From positions 1 through 10,389 of the forward strand of contig USNN01000027.1 in assembly GCA_900556185.1 (NCBI GenBank): a stretch of DNA of 10,389 bases, given 5' to 3'. This stretch comes from an uncultured Eubacteriales bacterium (GTDB taxonomy: Bacteria; Bacillota; Clostridia; Christensenellales; UBA1242). Of the stretch, positions 6,248 to 10,389 are shown one piece after another; position 1 is the first letter of the stretch, and each line of letters starts with the position of its first letter. The notes below the pieces were generated by a model that was given only the letters and a program-made list of their open reading frames with translations, searched no databases and was not told the origin of the DNA. Made by a program: the position numbers and the translations under genes.

Positions 6248-6324
6248 TATAATGGCAAAATACATAAATTTCTTGGCTAATTTTAAATTTGTTGTCAAAA
6301 ACGCTTTAACTTTTACAAAACGTG

Positions 6325-6333
6325 TGTTATAAT
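6325..6333 (+). promoter_or_regulatory. Extended −10 promoter for gyrB
   Basis: TGTTATAAT (6325–6333) combines the extended TGN element with a perfect TATAAT. The −35 position 17 nt upstream (TTTAAC, 6305–6310) is poor, as extended −10 promoters allow. The expected transcript starts near 6340, giving a leader of about 26 nt. Confidence 0.6.
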
Positions 6334-6365
6334 TGAGTTACAAAATTATCAAGTGGGAGTGTCTT

Positions 6366-8333
6366 ATGACAGAAAAAGTTGAATCAAAATATACCGAAGA
6401 ACAGATACAAGTTCTGGAAGGATTGGAGCCAGTTAGAAAGCGACCTGGTATGTATATTGGGTCTACAGATATACGTGGTTTACACCATCTAGTTTGGGAA
6501 ATCGTGGATAATAGTATCGACGAAGCACTAGCTGGATACTGTAATGAAATTGATGTTATTTTGCGTAAAGACGGCTCTTGCTCTGTTAAGGATAATGGTC
6601 GTGGTATTCCTACCGGCATTATGAAAAAAGAAGGTAAGAGTGCGGTTGAAGTCGTTTTAACAAAGTTGCACGCTGGTGGTAAATTCGGTGGCGACGGCTA
6701 TAAAATTTCAGGCGGTTTGCACGGTGTTGGTTTGTCGTGCGTTAATGCGTTGTCTGAATGGTTAACTGTAGAAGTTTGCAAAAACGGCAAAAAGTATATG
6801 CAAAAGTTTGCAAGCGTAAAAGGGGCGGACGGTAAAATTAAAGGCGGTGTTCCTCAAACTGGGCTAGAAGTTATTGGTGACACCACCGAACACGGCAGTA
6901 AAATCACATTTATGCCAGACAAAAGAATATTTGAGACAACTGTATTTTCATTAGATACAATAGCAAAACACCTAAAGGAACTTGCGTTTTTAAATAAAGG
7001 CGTTTTAATAACACTAAAAGATGATAGACTAAACGAACCATACGAAAAAACATATAAGTATGATGGCGGACTATCTGATTTTGTGCTATATTTAAATGAT
7101 AGCAAGAATAAGTTATTCCCAGTTCCAATATTCCTAGAGGGCGAAAAAGATGGTGTTTATATAAGCCTTGCAATGCAATATACCGATGGGTATTCAGAAA
7201 GTTGTTTTTCTTATGTAAACAACATTCCAACTATAGAAGGTGGAACCCACGAAACAGGCTTTAAAAGTGGTATTACAAAAGTGTTTAATGATGCACTAAG
7301 AAAATATAACTATATAAAAGATAAAGACCCAAATTTAATGGGTGAAGACTTTAGAGAAGGTTTAACGGCTGTTCTTGCAATTAAAATGAAGAATGTTCAA
7401 TTTGAAGGGCAGACGAAAACAAAACTTGGCAACCCAGAAATTAAACCAATTGTTGAAAACTTTGTTATAGAAAAACTAAGTGAGTTTGTATTTGATAACA
7501 AGAAAAACAAGACAATGTCTGCTGTATATGAAAAGGCAATTGGAGCGGCTAAGGTTAGAGAAGCTGCAAGAAAAGCAAAAGAAATTACTCGTCAAAAAAA
7601 TAGTCTAGAGAATGCGACTTTAGTTGGAAAACTTGCATCTTGCACTGGCAGAAAACCAGAACTAAACGAACTATTTATAGTAGAAGGTGATAGTGCGGGC
7701 GGGTCTGCGAAACAAGCAAGAGACCGTCATTTTCAGGCAATTTTGCCACTACGTGGTAAGCCATTAAACGCTGAAAAAAAGAGAATTGACCAAGTATTAA
7801 GTAACGAAGAAATAAGAACTATAATTTCGGCTCTTGGTGCGGGGCTTGGCGAAGACTTTAATATAGATGACCTTAAGTATCATAAAGTTATAATTCTAGC
7901 CGATGCGGACCACGATGGTTTCCACATTAGAGCAATTTTACTTACATTCTTCTTTAGATATATGAAGGAACTAATCAATCAAGGTCATGTGTATATTGGT
8001 ATGCCACCACTATACAGAGTTCAAAAGCGTGATTTTATTGAATATGTTTATTCGGACGCAGAACTTCCAGATGTTGTGGCTCGTGCTGGCAAAGGTTACA
8101 CCATTCAAAGATATAAAGGTCTTGGCGAGATGGACCCAGAACAGTTGTGGGATACCACTATGGACCCTAAAAAGAGAACTTTGGTGCAAGTTACTATAGA
8201 CGATGCTGCTGAAGCTGAAAGACTTATAACCACTCTAATGGGTGAAAACATAGAAGCAAGAAAGGCATATATTAGTGAAAACGCTAACTTTAATAAGCCA
8301 GACAGCGACCAATTTATAAAAGCAAATAAATAA
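6366..8333 (+). CDS. gyrB: DNA gyrase subunit B
   Basis: GyrB is the ATPase subunit of DNA gyrase (A2B2), which introduces negative supercoils. The 655 residues show a GHKL ATPase domain with RKRPGMYIG (24–32), the catalytic VDN (N49), DNGRG (76–80, Asp contacting adenine), GGKFGG (104–109) and the ATP lid SGGLHGVG (115–122). The transducer follows. The Toprim domain has EGDSAGG (440–446) and DADHDG (513–518) for the metal ions, then the C-terminal PLYRV and RYKGLGEMDPEQLWDTTMD motifs. I start at ATG 6366 because GGGAG (6355–6359) lies 6 nt upstream; the in-frame TTG at 6333 overlaps the −10 element. Lys139 aligns with E. coli Arg136, a coumarin-contact residue. SGGLHGVG and the recF linkage favour GyrB over ParE. 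No gyrA follows; a terminator and unrelated genes do. Confidence 0.96.
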   Translation: MTEKVESKYTEEQIQVLEGLEPVRKRPGMYIGSTDIRGLHHLVWEIVDNSIDEALAGYCNEIDVILRKDGSCSVKDNGRGIPTGIMKKEGKSAVEVVLTKLHAGGKFGGDGYKISGGLHGVGLSCVNALSEWLTVEVCKNGKKYMQKFASVKGADGKIKGGVPQTGLEVIGDTTEHGSKITFMPDKRIFETTVFSLDTIAKHLKELAFLNKGVLITLKDDRLNEPYEKTYKYDGGLSDFVLYLNDSKNKLFPVPIFLEGEKDGVYISLAMQYTDGYSESCFSYVNNIPTIEGGTHETGFKSGITKVFNDALRKYNYIKDKDPNLMGEDFREGLTAVLAIKMKNVQFEGQTKTKLGNPEIKPIVENFVIEKLSEFVFDNKKNKTMSAVYEKAIGAAKVREAARKAKEITRQKNSLENATLVGKLASCTGRKPELNELFIVEGDSAGGSAKQARDRHFQAILPLRGKPLNAEKKRIDQVLSNEEIRTIISALGAGLGEDFNIDDLKYHKVIILADADHDGFHIRAILLTFFFRYMKELINQGHVYIGMPPLYRVQKRDFIEYVYSDAELPDVVARAGKGYTIQRYKGLGEMDPEQLWDTTMDPKKRTLVQVTIDDAAEAERLITTLMGENIEARKAYISENANFNKPDSDQFIKANK

Positions 8334-8341
8334 CAAAAATT

Positions 8342-8365
8342 CCACCATATATTGGTGGTTTTTTT
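8342..8365 (+). terminator. Intrinsic terminator after gyrB
   Basis: CCACCA (8342–8347) pairs with TGGTGG (8353–8358) around a 5-nt loop and is followed by seven T residues. Confidence 0.9.
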
Positions 8366-8399
8366 GTTAAAAAATTTTCAAACTTGCTTAAATTTTAGT

Positions 8400-8427
8400 T
8401 TTACATTCAAATTAGCTATGATATAAT
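8400..8427 (+). promoter_or_regulatory. Promoter for the zinc-ribbon gene, predicting a leaderless transcript
   Basis: TTTACA (8400–8405) is 16 nt from a perfect TATAAT (8422–8427) preceded by TG (8419–8420). The −10 ends only 6 nt before the ATG at 8434, exactly where transcription should begin. Confidence 0.65.
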
Positions 8428-8433
8428 AAAATT

Positions 8434-8910
8434 ATGGAAAAAGTAAAAAAGAGCGTAAAAAAATATTTAATTTTATCACTTATATTTTCAGTGATGCTAG
8501 TTGCTGGCGTTCCAGCAATAATACTATGTGCGGTAAATGGAATAACCTGGGGAATGGTGCTTGGCATTGTGGCAACAGTGCTAGGTTTTTATGGTTGCCC
8601 AATTTTGTGGGTAAATTATGGTAATGAACTAAAAAATTATCGTATAGCAAACATGATAATAGAACAAAATATTACTGATATAGCCTTGCTTGCAAATAAC
8701 TGCGGTGAAAACGTAGAAGAAATGAAAAAGACAGTTAATTTGCTAATTAGCAAACTATATATAAAAGGCTTTGTGTTAGATGGCACCACTCTAAAACCAA
8801 CTGTTAAAAAGCAAGAAGTGGTTGATAGGGTGTTTACTTGTCCTGCTTGTGGGGCTAAAAATGGTAAAAGTGCAAAGCAATGCAAATACTGTGGAACTGA
8901 GTTTGAATAA
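8434..8910 (+). CDS. Two-span membrane protein with cytoplasmic winged-helix-like segment and C-terminal zinc ribbon
   Basis: The 158-residue product begins with a Lys-rich segment (EKVKKSVKKY), followed by two membrane spans at about 11–33 and 36–58. Residues 65–125 resemble a small winged-helix fold (ITDIALLANNCGENVEEMKKTVNLLI..., then LYIKGFVLDGTTLKP as a possible wing); this is a pattern judgement, not a named family. The end is a clear zinc ribbon, CPAC (136–139) and CKYC (150–153), with ten residues between the pairs. Proteins of this architecture are common and uncharacterised in Clostridia. No function can be assigned; the zinc ribbon and helix-turn-helix-like part suggest nucleic-acid or protein binding at the membrane. 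There is no ribosome site upstream and an in-frame TGA at 8419 excludes an earlier ATG, so it is probably translated from a leaderless mRNA. The next gene follows after 22 nt and is probably co-transcribed. Confidence 0.85.
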   Translation: MEKVKKSVKKYLILSLIFSVMLVAGVPAIILCAVNGITWGMVLGIVATVLGFYGCPILWVNYGNELKNYRIANMIIEQNITDIALLANNCGENVEEMKKTVNLLISKLYIKGFVLDGTTLKPTVKKQEVVDRVFTCPACGAKNGKSAKQCKYCGTEFE

Positions 8911-8932
8911 ATAAAATTAATGGGAGAAACAA

Positions 8933-10389
8933 ATGGAAAAAAAGTATGAACCACTATTTACGCCTTGGAAGATAGGTAACGTTGAAATTAAAAACAGAAT
9001 AGTATTGTGCCCAATGGGTGGTACTAGTTTGTTTGGTTGGATGAGTCCAAACCATTTTGACAGAGAATCGGCAGAGTTTTTTATGGAAAGAGCCAAAAAC
9101 AATGTTGGTTTAATAATTCCTGGAATTGCACCACTTAAAGACTTAATTGGTGGCAGATGGTTGTATCAAAACAAAAAAATGTTCCGTGAACTAAAAGAAT
9201 ATATGCAAGAATTTCATAAAACTGGTGCTAAACTTTTTGTTCAATTAACAGCAGGTTTTGGTAGAAGTTTTGCAATAACTGATGCACTTGTGCCTTTCGT
9301 TAAACATAAATTTATTGGCAAATTAATAAGCCCAGTAATGGACTTATCTTATGCCTGTGCTTCTCCTAGCAAATTGCCATCTAGGTGGGCAGAAGGTGTT
9401 ATGTGTAGAGCATTAACTCTAAAAGAAATTAAAAAGATAATTTATGCATTTGCAGAAACTTCAAGACTACTTAAAGAGGCTGGGGTAGATGGTGTAGAGG
9501 TTCACGCCGTGCATGAAGGGTATCTTCTTGACCAATTTACACTAAAATACACAAATCATAGAACCGATGAATATGGTGGTAGTTTTGAAAATAGATATAG
9601 ATTACCTGTAGAAATCGTTCACGCAATAAAGGAGAAGTGTGGTGAAGATTTCCCTGTTTCGCTAAGATATTCAGTAGTTAGTAAAACTAAAGGGTTTGAT
9701 AGTGGGGCAGTACCTGGTGAAATTTATGATGAAGTCGGCAGAAATATGTCTGAAAGCGAAAAGGCTGCAGCATACCTAGAAAAAGCAGGATACGATATGC
9801 TTAACGCCGATAACGGTACATACGATGCTTGGTATTGGTCACATCCACCACAATATATGCCACAAAACTGCAACCTAGAGGATGTCTCTCACATTAAAAA
9901 GTTTGTGAATATCCCTGTCGTTTGTGCTGGCAGAATGACTCCAGACGCTGGTGCAGAAGCCGTTAAAACAAACCAAATAGACGCAGTTGGTTTTGCTCGT
10001 CAATTTTTGGTTGATGGTGAATGGGTAACAAAACTAATTGAAGAAAGACCACAAGATATTCAACCATGTATATGTTGCCATAATGCTTGTTTTGCAATGT
10101 CGCACTATAAAGGTGTTGCTAATGACGAGGCGTTTGATGATGTTAAACATATGGCAAGATGTGCATTAAACCCAACAACTATGAATGGTGGAAAATATAA
10201 AGTTGTTTCACGGATAAATGTTGAGTCGGGCGAAGCTGATATCTACGCGTGTGCTGATTCTAATGATACACAGTACTGCCTGAAAATCTACCATCGTAGA
10301 GAGCAGATTAGTGAAGAGGTGCATGCACGATTACAGCATATTAGAGCACCCTATATTGCAAATCTAGTCGCATGGGGAGACTTTAATGG
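8933..10389 (+). CDS. Old Yellow Enzyme/BaiCD-type NADH:flavin oxidoreductase, running into a kinase-like segment at the window end
   Basis: Residues 1–420 form an FMN TIM barrel plus the start of an iron-sulfur linker, as in the 2,4-dienoyl-CoA reductase / BaiCD (bile-acid dehydroxylation) family of anaerobic enoate reductases. Visible marks: FTPWKIGNVEIKNRIVLCPM at the N-terminus, the active-site HAVHEGYL (191–198), RTDEYGGSFENR (210–221), the phosphate-binding CAGRM and GFARQFL strands, and 4Fe-4S ligands C379, C382, C386 (with an extra C381) and C410 followed by ALNP. Family members then have an FAD/NAD(P) domain of about 200 residues starting near KYKVV. Here the frame instead continues at about residue 426 into a protein-kinase N-lobe pattern: SGEADIY, an LKIY lysine (K451) and an αC-like EEVHARL. 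It stays open to the last base. GGGAG (8922–8926) lies 6 nt before the ATG. The substrate is unknown. I regard the tail as a probable chimeric join. Confidence 0.85.
   Translation, partial: MEKKYEPLFTPWKIGNVEIKNRIVLCPMGGTSLFGWMSPNHFDRESAEFFMERAKNNVGLIIPGIAPLKDLIGGRWLYQNKKMFRELKEYMQEFHKTGAKLFVQLTAGFGRSFAITDALVPFVKHKFIGKLISPVMDLSYACASPSKLPSRWAEGVMCRALTLKEIKKIIYAFAETSRLLKEAGVDGVEVHAVHEGYLLDQFTLKYTNHRTDEYGGSFENRYRLPVEIVHAIKEKCGEDFPVSLRYSVVSKTKGFDSGAVPGEIYDEVGRNMSESEKAAAYLEKAGYDMLNADNGTYDAWYWSHPPQYMPQNCNLEDVSHIKKFVNIPVVCAGRMTPDAGAEAVKTNQIDAVGFARQFLVDGEWVTKLIEERPQDIQPCICCHNACFAMSHYKGVANDEAFDDVKHMARCALNPTTMNGGKYKVVSRINVESGEADIYACADSNDTQYCLKIYHRREQISEEVHARLQHIRAPYIANLVAWGDFN
10208..10389 (+). other. 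Protein-kinase N-lobe segment joined to the reductase (probable chimeric junction)
   Basis: Codons after the KYKVV word encode about 60 residues with a serine/threonine-kinase N-lobe layout: a Gly-containing loop region (SGEADIYAC), a β3 lysine (YCLKIYHR), a helix with conserved-looking Glu (SEEVHARLQ) and PYIANLVAWGDFNG. Base use changes: about 44% G+C by hand count (80 of 182), with CTG, CGG, CGA and CCC codons that are rare or absent in the preceding reductase. No FAD-domain motif appears. Confidence 0.65.

Noticed and set aside
6333..6365. In-frame TTG start 11 codons upstream of gyrB
   Set aside because: It overlaps the TATAAT element and has no ribosome site, while ATG 6366 has GGGAG at ideal spacing.
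6366..8333. ParE (topoisomerase IV B) instead of GyrB
   Set aside because: N-terminal and ATP-lid motifs and the recF neighbourhood fit GyrB better, and no parC follows; the DADHDG variant alone is not decisive.
1..10389. CRISPR arrays, insertion sequences, prophage or defence genes
   Set aside because: No regular spaced repeats, transposase motifs, terminal inverted repeats or phage proteins were seen on either strand.

Overview
The window looks like the replication-origin neighbourhood of a low-to-moderate GC bacterium, most likely an uncultured, anaerobic Bacillota (Clostridia-like) organism. This rests on the linked set yidC–jag, dnaN, dnaA, recF and gyrB, purine-rich Shine-Dalgarno sites, A/T-ending codons, intrinsic terminators with long T-tracts, and an oxygen-sensitive BaiCD-type flavin/iron-sulfur reductase. 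The lineage is inferred; the gene identities are read from motifs. The code is standard: ORFs end at TAA or TAG and Trp is TGG.

Layout. Positions 2–1083 (+): the 3' end of yidC overlapping a complete jag, closed by a strong terminator at 1091–1120. Positions 1121–1570: a gene-free interval. Its left part is a featureless, slightly GC-richer stretch; its right 100 bp is a cluster of one canonical and several variant DnaA boxes. Positions 1572–4946 (−): dnaA, then dnaN, then a 218-residue six-span membrane protein of unknown function, ending in a terminator. The 180-bp dnaA–dnaN gap carries what I read as the origin core: variant DnaA boxes, a short G/C spacer, a DnaA-trio tract and an A/T-rich unwinding segment, in the order known from Bacillus subtilis. 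Positions 4947–5090: an A/T-rich gap with divergent promoters for dnaA and recF. Positions 5091–8333 (+): recF and gyrB, each with its own terminator. Positions 8434–10389 (+): a small two-span zinc-ribbon protein whose start codon lies at the predicted transcription start, followed by an Old Yellow Enzyme-type reductase running off the window end.

How the genes work together. DnaA opens the origin, DnaN is the polymerase sliding clamp, RecF acts in gap repair, GyrB relieves supercoiling, and YidC/Jag is a membrane-insertion and RNA-binding pair usually found near bacterial origins. Two things depart from the usual Bacillota plan. dnaA–dnaN is divergent from recF–gyrB, and yidC–jag points toward the origin. 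Hand-sampled strand composition changes from C>G in yidC–jag to G>C in gyrB, which agrees with an origin between them.

Most interesting observations. (1) The putative origin boxes are mostly TTTTNAACA instead of TTWTNCACA, and the DnaA DNA-reading motif is altered in parallel (DHAT for DHTT, with a turn one residue shorter), suggesting co-evolved origin recognition. (2) The last ~182 bases switch, in frame, from an Old Yellow Enzyme to a protein-kinase N-lobe with different codon use. I think this is more likely a chimeric join than a real fusion protein. (3) An unknown membrane protein is translationally coupled to dnaN.
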